Notes: generated by a model not told the origin, from the sequence alone. A DNA stretch of 64,000 bases from a bacterium Scap17 (GCA_013376735.1 VINJ01000001.1:3782001-3846000), one strand, 5' to 3'. Shown: positions 29,011-41,957, counted from the first letter of the stretch. Made by a program: numbers and translations.

Positions 29011-29087
29011 TCTGCATGGCCATCAATCTGCTAGGGCTCGGCCTGATCGCCGCCATTGTCTGGTGGTTCTGGCTCGCCAAGTCATGA
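29007..29087 (+). CDS. 26-residue single-span membrane micro-ORF coupled to copA
   Basis: The ATG at 29007 overlaps the copA stop (ATGA) and is preceded by CAAGGAGCG at about ten bases. It encodes [20 protein letters not shown] followed by FWLAKS, a single hydrophobic helix with a WWFW cluster. Too short for standard gene callers. It could be a genuine small membrane subunit or partner of CopA, or the remaining anchor of a longer protein such as a membrane-tethered cupredoxin. Overlap, ribosome site and membrane-like composition support translation. Confidence 0.55.
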   Translation: MICMAINLLGLGLIAAIVWWFWLAKS

Positions 29088-29171
29088 AGCACACTCCAGG
29101 CCTTGCTCTGTAGTCGCTGAAATCGAGCAAGATGATTGCACAGGACAATCGCGCAAGATCTTCATCTCAAG

Positions 29172-29203
29172 GCCCTGTCACATCCTGTGTGGCAGGGCTT
29201 TTT
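29172..29203 (+). terminator. Terminator of the copper operon
   Basis: An 11-bp stem with one G-T wobble (29172-29182 with 29188-29198) is followed by TTTTT at 29199-29203. Confidence 0.85.
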
Positions 29204-29453
29204 CGTGACTGTGTCCTGATCCGAAGCGCATCAGACGGCTCTCGCAAGACTCGCAACGATAGCGTTCATGACATGCCGCCCAGTGGCTCCGAGACTCGTG
29301 TCACCCGACAGCACACTGGAGGGAAAGCAGCTATCGCGAGGTCGTATGGATAGCTCCTGCACTGACGAATCTTGAGTTTTCCACAGCCGCTTTGCTCTTC
29401 TTTACCCCGAGCATCACTTCTTTATCCCGCTTGATCAAGGTGCCGAGAATGCA
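29204..29453. other. Gene-free stretch between the copper terminator and the rRNA terminators
   Basis: About 250 bases of lower GC without a credible coding frame, tRNA or repeat on either strand. Confidence 0.5.
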
Positions 29454-29488
29454 AAAACGCCCCTGCCACATCAGTGACAGGGGCGTTT
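29453..29488 (-). terminator. Distal terminator of the rRNA operon
   Basis: The 11-bp stem 29455-29465 with 29478-29488 leads on the - strand into TTTTT (complement of 29453-29457). It is the second of two terminators after the 5S gene. Confidence 0.8.
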
Positions 29489-29543
29489 CCTTTGGCCTTC
29501 TTTCTGCACAACTTTTCCTGAGCAACTTTTCTCACCACAAAGA

Positions 29544-29578
29544 GAACCGCCCCTGCAGCAAGGCTACAGGGGCGGTTC
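29544..29578 (-). terminator. Proximal hairpin after 5S rRNA
   Basis: A 12-bp perfect stem (29544-29555 with 29567-29578), with a short T-rich stretch beyond on the - strand (tctttgtgg), lies ten bases after the 5S 3' end. Tandem terminators are typical of rRNA operons. Confidence 0.75.
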
Positions 29579-29587
29579 AGGATAAGT

Positions 29588-29704
29588 GCCTGACGATGAC
29601 CTACTCTCACATGGAGAAACTCCACACTACCATCGGCGCTAAGCGGTTTCACTTCCGAGTTCGGCATGGGATCGGGTGGTTCACGCTCGCTATGGTCGTC
29701 AGGC
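29588..29704 (-). rRNA. rrf: 5S ribosomal RNA
   Basis: About 117 bases, with self-complementary ends gcctgac/gtcaggc. On the - strand it contains the conserved block CCGAACTCGGAAGTGAAAC. Ends were set by the terminal helix and may be off by a few bases. Confidence 0.95.
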
Positions 29705-29841
29705 GAAACGGTGGCATCTTGCGATGCCTGAGTCTCGAGGCTTGTGGCCTCGCGACTCGCAATATGAATCATGCTGACCGATATGTCGTCGATCCTGTCG
29801 CAATCCTGGCGGTTTGCCTGGGCAAACCCCTTGGGTGTTAT

Positions 29842-32729
<2,888 letters not shown>

Positions 32730-32971
32730 ATATAACCCCAAGGGGTCTGTCAAGGATTACGACTCTGTCGGACCTCTCCGACATATCGTTTGATAGACAT
32801 GCGCTTGGCGCACACATCTATCGTCAGCATGATTCACATTGTTAAAGAGCGGCTGTTCAGAGAACAGTGAGAAGCGCGCTCTGATGAGCACGCTTGCCAC
32901 TGCCGGCTAAGCCAGCAATAAGATCAGGTAATTCGTTGTGAGCACTTGCCGCGAGCAGTAGACAGTGTCGA
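32730..32971 (-). other. 16S-23S internal transcribed spacer without tRNA
   Basis: A 242-base spacer. I looked for tRNA-Ile and tRNA-Ala (GTTCGANTC T-arm, CCA ends, GAT/TGC anticodon loops) and found neither. It contains a boxA antitermination element (see 32840-32850). Confidence 0.75.
32840..32850 (-). promoter_or_regulatory. boxA antitermination element in the spacer
   Basis: The - strand reads GCTCTTTAACA, the rRNA boxA consensus bound by NusB-S10. It lies upstream of 23S. Confidence 0.8.
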
Positions 32972-34512
<1,541 letters not shown>

Positions 34513-34642
34513 AAAGCTTGATAGTCTGTTAAGCAGACCAAACTTGGTTCAGAGTCAAACTTCTCGTGAGAGGCTTGCTCCGATATTTGGTGACCTTGTC
34601 ACCACTCATCGACAAGCGCTCACACGAATTACCTGATCAAAT

Positions 34643-34653
34643 TTTTAAAGAGC
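34643..34653 (-). promoter_or_regulatory. boxA element in the 16S leader
   Basis: The - strand reads GCTCTTTAAAAA, about 130 bases upstream of 16S. It matches the rRNA boxA and is the twin of the spacer element. Confidence 0.75.
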
Positions 34654-34676
34654 GTCGCTGTGAAGCGAGGAGGCAT

Positions 34677-34704
34677 ATTCTACTCGGAACGCTTGAGAAG
34701 TCAA
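34677..34704 (-). promoter_or_regulatory. rRNA promoter P2
   Basis: On the - strand: -35 TTGACT (34704-34699), a 16-base spacer and -10 TAGAAT (34682-34677). It is about 165 bases upstream of the 16S 5' end. Confidence 0.8.
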
Positions 34705-34707
34705 GCA

Positions 34708-34748
34708 CTTGATGATGAGTCAGTCGACTGCCTCTAAGCATCATCAAG
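34708..34748 (-). other. Nested dyads between rRNA promoters P1 and P2
   Basis: A 10-bp perfect inverted repeat (34708-34717 with 34739-34748, cttgatgatg/catcatcaag) encloses the perfect 10-bp palindrome cagtcgactg (34721-34730). In the P1 transcript this would fold as a hairpin just ahead of P2. It may instead be a protein site. Confidence 0.5.
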
Positions 34749-34795
34749 CGGTGAGGAGCCTTGCTCGATCACCTGTTCCGTAAGGAGTGCGGCGC

Positions 34796-34823
34796 ATTCT
34801 AGCGAATCGCCCGGGATTGTCAA
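34796..34823 (-). promoter_or_regulatory. rRNA promoter P1
   Basis: On the - strand: consensus -35 TTGACA (34823-34818), a 16-base spacer and -10 TAGAAT (34801-34796), followed by a GC-rich discriminator (GCGCCGC). These are the hallmarks of a strong, stringently controlled rRNA promoter. Confidence 0.88.
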
Positions 34824-34830
34824 TCGATGA

Positions 34831-34850
34831 TTTCGAAGCGGGCTTCGAAA
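34831..34850 (-). promoter_or_regulatory. 20-bp dyad just upstream of rRNA P1
   Basis: The perfect inverted repeat tttcgaagc-gg-gcttcgaaa lies 7 bases upstream of the P1 -35 box, where UP-element and Fis contacts normally fall. A/T-rich sequence continues to about 34870. It could alternatively act as a weak terminator for the upstream RecJ-like gene (its stop is at 34993). Confidence 0.45.
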
Positions 34851-34992
34851 ACATCAAATAAAACAATCACCTGCAAACCTCTTTCACCGCTGGTAACGCC
34901 ATGCGTCCCCGGCAGCGGATGCGTACTTTACGCACGAACCGGCGTGAGGGCAAGGGCTTTTTGGCCAGATATCGCTGGCAATTCAAACAAAC

Positions 34993-36843
34993 TCATGCAG
35001 GCACTGCGTGCTCGAGCATCAACTGCAGTGACTCTCTCCCCCGCCAGCGATTGCGCGACAGCTTGTAAGCACACTTCAGAGAGGCCCCGAGGCCGAATGC
35101 CGGCGACTCCCCCGGCGACAGCGCACGAAACCAGATCGCCTTGAGGCGTGTACGCCCGAGCGAGAGCTCCAATGACAGGTGCGTGCCATCAGCACCTACC
35201 GGCCTGAGGCTCTCGACCAGGAAGCTGCCCTCGAAGAGAGGCGCCTCGAACTCACGCCCGAAGGGCGCCAGGCGCTCGAGCTCATCCAACGTCTCCAGAC
35301 TCAACTGCCCTTCCACCAGTTCACCATCGCTGAGAATCAAGGGATTGAGCGCCCTCTCCCCCAACTGCTCCGCGGCTGCCTGTTGCAGGGCACGAGTGAA
35401 GGCATCCTTTTCCGTCAGCGGCAAGCCCACGCCGGCGGCGCCGCGATGCCCACCGAAACGCGGCAGGCACTGCGGCGCGAGATCGTGTGCACGCTGCAGC
35501 GCATCCCGCAGGTGCAATCCTTCGATGGAGCGTCCGGAGCCCGTCAACATGCCGGGCACCGCGGCTGGTGTCAGCACGACGGTCGGTCGTCCGAACTGCT
35601 GCACGATACGCGAAGCGACAATACCCTGCACCCCGGGATGCCCCTCCTCCAGGTGGACCACGATCACCTGATGCCCTTCTCGCAAGGAGGTGAGCGCCAG
35701 GGCACGCGCCGACTCCACCATCTCGGCCTCGATCGCCTTGCGTGACTGGTTGTCCTGGTCGAGCACTTCCAGTGCACGCTGCGCTGCACCATCTTCCCGC
35801 GCCAACATGAAATGCAGCGCGGCGTACGGGTCATCCAGACGCGAGCGGGCATTGATACGCGGCCCCATCTGGAAGGCCAGCGTCTCGGCATTGAAGGGCA
35901 CGCTATCCGCCCCGAGCCGCTCTGCCATCGCGCGCCAGCAGGGTTCCTGCATGCGGTTGATCAGCGTGAGGCCCAGATTGACGACCGCACGATTGATCGC
36001 ACTGCCCCCCAGTGACACACAGTCCGCCACCGTCCCCAGCGCCACATACGACAGCCACGGCGACAACTTGGGTGCGTCGCTCGACAACCTGCCCTGTTCG
36101 ATCAAGACGTTACGGGTCAGTGACATGGTCAGCCAGGCGACCATGCAGCCGGCAATGGTTGCGTCGGGATAGGCGCAGTCATCGCGTGTCGGATTGACGG
36201 TCGCGTAGGCGGAAGCCGGCGGCCCTTCCTGAGGCAACGCATGGTGATCCGTCACCACGACATCTATTCCCGCTTCCTTGAGCAACGCCAGACGCGCCTC
36301 ATCACTGGAGCCGCAGTCCGCGGTCACGATCAATGACGGGCGCGGCGACAGCGTCATGATGCGCTCGACCAGCGGCAGACTGATCCCATAACCATCATGG
36401 ATGCGATGGCCGATAAGGCTATGCACGCGGTCGTAAGGCACATCGAACAGCTCGGTCAGCGTGCGCAGCATCACCACATGCGAGGTGATGCCGTCCACGT
36501 CATAGTCGGTGAGGATGCCGATATGCTCCCCCTCGGCGACGGCGCGCGCGATGCGCTCTGCCGCACGCCGGCCATCGGCCAGCTGTTCGGGATGCTCGAT
36601 ATGCCGGAGCGCCGGCGTGACCAGCGCCTCCAGGGGCGCCTTGCAGTTCTCCGGCGTCAGACGCCCTGCCAGCACACGTGCCTGCAATTCGCTGAGCCCG
36701 GTCGCGATGCCCTGTTGATAGAGACGCTCGTCACGCACGCGCGGCTGAATGACCCGCGCAATGCTGGCCGCGAGCATGCGCTCGTCCGGACCGCTCATGG
36801 AGTCTTGCGAGAATGGGGGCGACACGGGGGAAGTGACAGACAT
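34993..36843 (-). CDS. recJ: DHH-family single-strand exonuclease, RecJ-type
   Basis: The protein is 616 residues from ATG 36843, which has CAGGAG upstream. It has the DHH core: motif I TDYDVDG (about 112-118), TADCGSSD and VTDHHA (about 198-202). It also has the DHHA1 part with SGRSIEGLHLRDAL and FGGHRGAAGVGL, and an OB-like C-terminus (CAYKLSRNRWRGRESLQLML). RecJ degrades single-stranded DNA 5' to 3' in recombination and mismatch repair. The position after dsbC and before prfB/lysS matches E. coli recJ order. Motif I (DYDVDG for DFDADG) and motif III (DCGSSD for DNGISS) are divergent, so a RecJ paralogue is possible. Confidence 0.78.
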   Translation of the reverse strand: MSVTSPVSPPFSQDSMSGPDERMLAASIARVIQPRVRDERLYQQGIATGLSELQARVLAGRLTPENCKAPLEALVTPALRHIEHPEQLADGRRAAERIARAVAEGEHIGILTDYDVDGITSHVVMLRTLTELFDVPYDRVHSLIGHRIHDGYGISLPLVERIMTLSPRPSLIVTADCGSSDEARLALLKEAGIDVVVTDHHALPQEGPPASAYATVNPTRDDCAYPDATIAGCMVAWLTMSLTRNVLIEQGRLSSDAPKLSPWLSYVALGTVADCVSLGGSAINRAVVNLGLTLINRMQEPCWRAMAERLGADSVPFNAETLAFQMGPRINARSRLDDPYAALHFMLAREDGAAQRALEVLDQDNQSRKAIEAEMVESARALALTSLREGHQVIVVHLEEGHPGVQGIVASRIVQQFGRPTVVLTPAAVPGMLTGSGRSIEGLHLRDALQRAHDLAPQCLPRFGGHRGAAGVGLPLTEKDAFTRALQQAAAEQLGERALNPLILSDGELVEGQLSLETLDELERLAPFGREFEAPLFEGSFLVESLRPVGADGTHLSLELSLGRTRLKAIWFRALSPGESPAFGLGASLKCAYKLSRNRWRGRESLQLMLEHAVPA

Positions 36844-36863
36844 GAGGAACTCCTGACAAACGA

Positions 36864-36907
36864 CATGGCCGTCATCTCGGCAGCGGACTGCAGACATGAC
36901 GGCCATG
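36864..36907 (-). other. Hairpin in the thrC-recJ gap
   Basis: A 12-bp perfect inverted repeat (36864-36875 with 36896-36907) has a 20-base loop. It lies between the thrC stop and the recJ ribosome site. There is no T tract; it is possibly attenuating or a 3'-end structure. Confidence 0.45.
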
Positions 36908-36957
36908 AAAAGATGACTGCCGATCACCCCGAGCGGGCCAACCGGCAGTTGTTGCAA

Positions 36958-38349
36958 TCACCCGCGGCGATTCTCGCGCACGAAGGCCTGCACTGCCGCC
37001 AACTCCGCCGGCAGTACGCTGTAACGCTCCTCGCGCTCCAACAGGTCATGCAGATGCGGCGGCAGATCGACGCCAGCAAAGCCGGCACGCGCCACGGCTT
37101 CGGCAAACTTGGCCGGATGCGCCGTCGCCAGCGTGATCATCGGCGTCGCGCTATCGGTGCGGCAGACCTCAGCCGCACGATAACCGGTTGCCGTATGCGG
37201 ATCGAGAATCTCGCCGGTGCGATGGTGCGCCTCACGGATAACCTCGAGGATCGTCTCGTCATCGACACTGTGACTGGAGAACAGCTCACGCAGCTTCGCC
37301 AGCGGGGCATCCGCCAGTGCTGCCGGTTCCCGCGAGAAGTGCTCGAGCAGCTCACGGATCGCCTGACCATCGCGGTCATACGCCTCGAACAGCAGACGCT
37401 CGAAGTTGGAGGACACCACGATATCCATCGACGGCGCCAGCGTCGCCTTCAGCTCCTGACGCGAGAAGTCATTGGAGGAGATGGTGCGATGCAGGATGTC
37501 GTTGGCGTTGGTGGCGATCACCAGCTGGCGCACCGGCAACCCCATGCGCGAGGCCAGATAGCCGGCAAAGATGTTGCCGAAGTTGGCCGACGGCACCGTG
37601 AAGCTGACCTGACGCGCCGGAGCGCCCAGTGCCACACCGGCGGCCACATAGTAGACGGTCTGGGCCATGATACGCGCCCAGTTGATCGAGTTGACCGCGA
37701 CCAGACGCGTGCCGTTCAGGAAGTCCTGATCGGCGAAGCTGGCTTTCACCATCGCCTGGGCATCATCGAAGTTGCCTTCAATGGCGATGTTGAAGACGTT
37801 GGGCGCCAGCACGGAGGTCATCTGGCGGCGCTGCACTTCGGAGACACGGTTGTGCGGATGCAGAATGAAGATATCCACATGATCGCAGGCACGACAGCCT
37901 TCGATGGCGGCGGAGCCGGTATCACCGGAGGTCGCGCCCATGATCACCGCACGCTCGCCGCGCTTGGCAAGGAAGTGATCCAGCAGGCGCCCCAGCAGCT
38001 GCAGCGCGACATCCTTGAAGGCCAGCGTCGGGCCGTGGAACAGCTCCAGCAGGTAATGGTTGCTGTCGAGCTGATTGAGCGGCACGACGGCATCGTGACT
38101 GAAGGTCGCGTAGGTCTCGCGCACGATGTCACGGAAGGTCTCGTCATCGATGGCGCCATCGACGAAGGGCTTCATGACACGGAAGGCGATTTCCGCGTAG
38201 GACTCACCGGCCATCGCCGTCAGCTCTTCGGCGCTGAACTGCGGCAGGGTTTCCGGCACGTACAGGCCGCCATCGCTGGCAAGCCCCGTGAGGACCACAT
38301 CTTCAAAACCGAGCACCGGCGCCTGGCCGCGCGTGGAGATATAACGCAT
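36958..38349 (-). CDS. thrC: Threonine synthase
   Basis: This PLP enzyme converts O-phosphohomoserine to threonine. It is 463 residues from ATG 38349 (MRYISTRGQAPVLGFEDVVL). The PLP lysine is K112 in GPTLAFKDVALQ, and the phosphate-binding loop is GATSGDTGSAAIEG. It is the long gammaproteobacterial type. It follows hom with 115 bases between, so hom-thrC is probably one unit, while thrB is not nearby. Confidence 0.96.
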   Translation of the reverse strand: MRYISTRGQAPVLGFEDVVLTGLASDGGLYVPETLPQFSAEELTAMAGESYAEIAFRVMKPFVDGAIDDETFRDIVRETYATFSHDAVVPLNQLDSNHYLLELFHGPTLAFKDVALQLLGRLLDHFLAKRGERAVIMGATSGDTGSAAIEGCRACDHVDIFILHPHNRVSEVQRRQMTSVLAPNVFNIAIEGNFDDAQAMVKASFADQDFLNGTRLVAVNSINWARIMAQTVYYVAAGVALGAPARQVSFTVPSANFGNIFAGYLASRMGLPVRQLVIATNANDILHRTISSNDFSRQELKATLAPSMDIVVSSNFERLLFEAYDRDGQAIRELLEHFSREPAALADAPLAKLRELFSSHSVDDETILEVIREAHHRTGEILDPHTATGYRAAEVCRTDSATPMITLATAHPAKFAEAVARAGFAGVDLPPHLHDLLEREERYSVLPAELAAVQAFVRENRRG

Positions 38350-38464
38350 GTCGTGTCTTCCCGTGGCTCTTGCCACCGTTATGATTCTTGCTCTTCCGGC
38401 CTGAGCCGGCTGCCCAGCAGGGCGGTGCCATCAGCGTCGAAAGCCCCGCCCCGTTTGCCCGCGA

Positions 38465-39781
38465 TCAGGCGTTGTCGTCGAGATCCTCGACACGAATGCG
38501 CACCACGGAACCGGCGACATCCACCAGCGCTTCCAGCTGACGAATCGCTTCGTTCATGTGCAGTTCTCGCGCACGGTGCGTGAGCAGAATGATCGGCACC
38601 AGCTCTCCTTCGGTGGCTTCCTTCTGGATGATCGCTTCGATGGAGATGCCCTGCTCGGAGAGAATCGACGCAACACGCGCCAACACGCCCGGGCGGTCCA
38701 CTGCGTGCAGACGCAGATAACAGGCCGTCTCGATCTCTTCCATCGGTAGTATCGGCAGGGTGTCGCCGTGCTGATTGATCTCGGCGAAGGCCAGATACGG
38801 CACGCGGTAGCGGTGGTCGGTGGCGATATCGCGCGCCACGTCGAGCAGATCCGCGACCACGGCAGAGGCCGTCGGCTCGGCGCCGGCGCCGGCGCCGTAG
38901 TAAAGAGTCGGACCGACAGCGTCGCCCATCACCTCGATGGCATTCTTGACGCCATGCACGTTGGCCAGCAGACGCTCCTTGGGAATCAGCGTCGGATGCA
39001 CGCGCAGCTCGAGGCCCTTGGCCGTGGCGCGGGTGATGCCCAGATGCTTGATGATGTAGCCCAGGTTATCGGCCTGCTCGATGTCCTCGGCGGTGATGCG
39101 CGAGATGCCTTCGGTGTAGGCCTTGTCGAACTGCAGCGGCACGCCGAAGGCGATCGAGGCCAGGATGGTCAGCTTGTGAGCGGCATCGATGCCTTCGACA
39201 TCGAAGGTCGGATCGGCTTCGGCATAGCCCAGCGCCTGAGCCTCGGCCAGCACGTCCTCGAAGCTGCGACCTTCATCACGCATAGCGCTGAGGATGAAGT
39301 TGCCGGTGCCGTTGATGATGCCGGCCAGCCACTGGATGCGGTTGGCACCCAGACCTTCACGCAGCGACTTGATGACGGGAATGCCACCGGCCACTGCGGC
39401 TTCGAAGGCCACCATCACGCCCTTCTCGGCCGCGGCACGGAAGATCTCGTTGCCGTGGACGGCGATCAGCGCCTTGTTGGCGGTCACGACATGCTTGCCG
39501 TTGGCGATGGCTTCCATCACCAGCTGATAGGCGACATCGTAGCCGCCGATCAGCTCGACCAGCACGTCGATCTCGGGATTGCGCGCGACCTCGAAGATGT
39601 CGTGCGTGCGGCTGACGCCGGTGATATCGCAGTCAGGATTGTCGCGTCGTGCGCCGACCTGTTCGACGATGATCGGGCGTCCAGCACGACGCGCAATCTC
39701 ATCGGCATTGCGAATCAGCACGTTATAAGTGCCGCCGCCTACGGTCCCTAGACCACAGATTCCTACTTTCACCGGTTTCAA
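38465..39781 (-). CDS. hom: Homoserine dehydrogenase
   Basis: The enzyme reduces aspartate semialdehyde to homoserine with NAD(P)H, the branch toward threonine, methionine and isoleucine. It is 438 residues, monofunctional (no aspartokinase domain). The Rossmann motif is GICGLGTVGGGT, the catalytic domain carries GIINGTGNFIL, and a C-terminal ACT domain (about 350-430) may sense threonine. The only start that gives the family N-terminus MKPVKVGICG is TTG at 39781, preceded by GAGAGGA. TTG use suggests modest expression. Confidence 0.95.
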   Translation of the reverse strand: MKPVKVGICGLGTVGGGTYNVLIRNADEIARRAGRPIIVEQVGARRDNPDCDITGVSRTHDIFEVARNPEIDVLVELIGGYDVAYQLVMEAIANGKHVVTANKALIAVHGNEIFRAAAEKGVMVAFEAAVAGGIPVIKSLREGLGANRIQWLAGIINGTGNFILSAMRDEGRSFEDVLAEAQALGYAEADPTFDVEGIDAAHKLTILASIAFGVPLQFDKAYTEGISRITAEDIEQADNLGYIIKHLGITRATAKGLELRVHPTLIPKERLLANVHGVKNAIEVMGDAVGPTLYYGAGAGAEPTASAVVADLLDVARDIATDHRYRVPYLAFAEINQHGDTLPILPMEEIETACYLRLHAVDRPGVLARVASILSEQGISIEAIIQKEATEGELVPIILLTHRARELHMNEAIRQLEALVDVAGSVVRIRVEDLDDNA

Positions 39782-39971
39782 CGTCGCTTTCCTCTCTTGT
39801 TACGGTATCCAGCCTTGAGGGCCGCGCCACTGTCAGCGACGGCCTTGCCGATCTCACGTCGGTCTATTATCCAGACATCCTGCACGTACGTCTGTCGTGA
39901 CCACGGTAGCAAGGCAGGACGCCCTGTCAACGCGCAGCCTTGTCGCCTGTGGTTCAGGTGATTCGTGTGGC

Positions 39972-40742
39972 TCAGTCATCGATCCCCAGCATGGTGGCAA
40001 GACGCTCCACCGGCAGGTAGCCCGGCACCATCTGGCCATCCGGCATCACGATGGCCGGGGTACCCTGCACCCCCATGCGTGTGCCCAGCTGATACTGGCT
40101 TTGCACCGGCGCATCGCAGCTGGCCGCCTGCTTGGGCACTTCGCCTTCATTCTTGATCTGGTTCATCGCCTCGGTGGGGTTGTCCGCACACCACACCTGC
40201 GCCAGTTCACGCGCACCCTGCGAGCGCATGCCACCGCGCGGGAAGGCCAGATAGCGCACTTCGATGCCACGCGCATTGAGCTCCGGCACTTCCTGGTGCA
40301 GCTTGCGGCAATACGGGCAGGTGGTATCGGTGAAGACATTGATCACCGCCTTGACCTCACCCGCCGGGGGGAAGATGACCATATCATCTTCACTGACCTC
40401 GGCCAGCAGCTTGAGACGCTCGCCATTGGCCTTCTGCTCGCTGAGATTGACCAGCCCCTTGTCGCCATCATTGCGGTACATCTCACCCACGATCAGATGC
40501 TTGCCGGCGATATCGGTAAAGAAGCTCTCGCCACTGGTCAGGCGCACCTCATAGAGGCCGTCGATGGGGCTTGAGGCCAGTGATTCGACCGGCAGCGGCT
40601 GGCCATTGACGACGAGCTTGTCACGCAGATCATCCAGCGCATCAGCCTGGGCCAATGGCGCCACCAGCGACAGCATGGCGCCGGCGCTCAAGAGGCGGAT
40701 CGCACGAGACAGGGCCTGCGGACGACGGAAAGACTTGCTCAT
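39972..40742 (-). CDS. dsbC: Thiol:disulfide interchange protein DsbC
   Basis: This periplasmic disulfide isomerase is kept reduced by DsbD. It is 256 residues from ATG 40742, which has AAGGAG upstream. The signal peptide ends near LAQA. An N-terminal dimerisation domain precedes the thioredoxin domain with the active site CPYC (142-145). The second cysteine pair (VWCADN and ASCDAP) is also present, as in E. coli DsbC. It follows xerD with 39 bases between, the order of many gammaproteobacteria. Confidence 0.95.
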   Translation of the reverse strand: MSKSFRRPQALSRAIRLLSAGAMLSLVAPLAQADALDDLRDKLVVNGQPLPVESLASSPIDGLYEVRLTSGESFFTDIAGKHLIVGEMYRNDGDKGLVNLSEQKANGERLKLLAEVSEDDMVIFPPAGEVKAVINVFTDTTCPYCRKLHQEVPELNARGIEVRYLAFPRGGMRSQGARELAQVWCADNPTEAMNQIKNEGEVPKQAASCDAPVQSQYQLGTRMGVQGTPAIVMPDGQMVPGYLPVERLATMLGIDD

Positions 40743-40781
40743 CAAACACTCCTTGGCGTCCGCGCGCAGAGGGAAGGACAC

Positions 40782-41690
40782 TCAGCCACGCGGATGATGT
40801 TCGGCATGCAGACGCTCCAGACGCGCCTGGGCCACATGGGTATAGATCTGGGTCGTGGAAAGATCACGATGTCCCAGCAACAGCTGCACGACGCGCAGAT
40901 TGGCACCGTGATTGAGCAGGTGCGTGGCGAAGGCATGGCGCAGCGTATGCGGTGACAGAGGCTTGCTGATGGCCGCAGTCACGGCGTGACGCCGGATGCG
41001 ATGCCAGAAAGTCTGTCGCGTCATGGCCTTGTCGTGTCGGCCGGGAAACAGTGCCGGACGCGTCTGGTCGGCCATCATCGCAGGTCGGCCAACGGACAGC
41101 CAGCGTGACAACCAGTCACAGGCCTCCTCGCCCAGCGGCACCAGCCGCTCACGATCGCCCTTGCCGCTGACACGCACGACGCCCTGGCGCAGATTGAGCG
41201 CATCGACACTCAGGTTGACCAGCTCGCTGATGCGCAGGCCCGCTCCATAGAGCACTTCGAGCATGGTGCGGTCGCGCAGCCCGATGGGCGTCTCGAGATC
41301 CGGCGCCTCCAGCAGGCGCTCGACCTCCTCCTCATCCAGCGTGCCCGGCAGGCTGGGAATCACGCGCGGCAGGCGCACCTCATGCAGCGGGTCCGCCTCG
41401 ATCATGCCTTCGGCCAGCGCCCAGCGATAGAAGCGCCGCAATGCCGACAGCAGACGCGCCGTGGAGCGCAGCGCATGCGACTCACGTCGCGAGTCACAGA
41501 AGGCCTGCACCTGCTGCGGTGCCACGCTCAGCAAGGGCACCGTGTCAGCGCCCGTCTCCGCCTGATCGGCCAACCAGCGCCGCCAGGCCGTGAGATCACT
41601 GCGATAGGCGCCGAGCGTATTGTCACTGGCACCCCGCTCTAGCCACAACGTATCGAGAAATGCCTCGACCAACGCATCGTCGTCCATCAT
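40782..41690 (-). CDS. xerD: Tyrosine recombinase XerD
   Basis: XerD works with XerC and FtsK at dif to resolve chromosome dimers. It is 302 residues. It has an N-terminal SAM-like core-binding domain (about 5-90) and a catalytic domain with the pentad: Arg in GAGLRISELV, Lys in VSGKGDRERL, His and Arg in HTLRHAFATH, His in LLGHRDLSTT and Tyr in QIYTHV. The order xerD-dsbC supports XerD rather than XerC. Two adjacent ATGs lie at the start. Confidence 0.95.
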   Translation of the reverse strand: MMDDDALVEAFLDTLWLERGASDNTLGAYRSDLTAWRRWLADQAETGADTVPLLSVAPQQVQAFCDSRRESHALRSTARLLSALRRFYRWALAEGMIEADPLHEVRLPRVIPSLPGTLDEEEVERLLEAPDLETPIGLRDRTMLEVLYGAGLRISELVNLSVDALNLRQGVVRVSGKGDRERLVPLGEEACDWLSRWLSVGRPAMMADQTRPALFPGRHDKAMTRQTFWHRIRRHAVTAAISKPLSPHTLRHAFATHLLNHGANLRVVQLLLGHRDLSTTQIYTHVAQARLERLHAEHHPRG

Positions 41691-41845
41691 TCCCGCTTCC
41701 CCGTCCTGAATGACGCGCCATCCGCGCTCGCCTTGGCCGTCATGTACCGCGGCACCTGGCCTGCGTGAGCCTCGATTCTACCGTGATGCCCTGACGATGA
41801 AATGAACCCGCTGCAAGTCACACCGGATTTCTCTGGCGCACACAC

Positions 41846-41884
41846 ACGAAGACCCCGCCATGCATCGCATGGCGGGGTCTTCGT
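41846..41884. terminator. Terminator of the rpsP-rimM-trmD-rplS operon
   Basis: An 18-bp perfect stem (41846-41863 with 41867-41884) encloses a 3-base loop. It is 74 bases past the rplS stop. There is no T run on the - strand, but the stem is very stable. Confidence 0.75.
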
Positions 41885-41957
41885 TTGACGGAGAAGCAAG
41901 TGGCAATTCGCTCCCCCGCAGTACTGCCGAGTTCTGCAGTCAGGGAATGCGGAGCGC

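Noticed and set aside
29204-29453. Possible tRNA or small RNA between copA and the rRNA operon
   Set aside because: No cloverleaf, T-arm consensus or promoter-terminator pair could be found by eye.
36397-38583. 728-residue open frame on the + strand
   Set aside because: Runs antisense across recJ, thrC and the gap to hom; composition (His/Gln/Arg-rich) is that of a shadow frame.
40782-41690. Tyrosine recombinase as an integrase marking a mobile element
   Set aside because: Length, motifs and the dsbC neighbour identify housekeeping XerD; no attachment sites or cargo genes are present.
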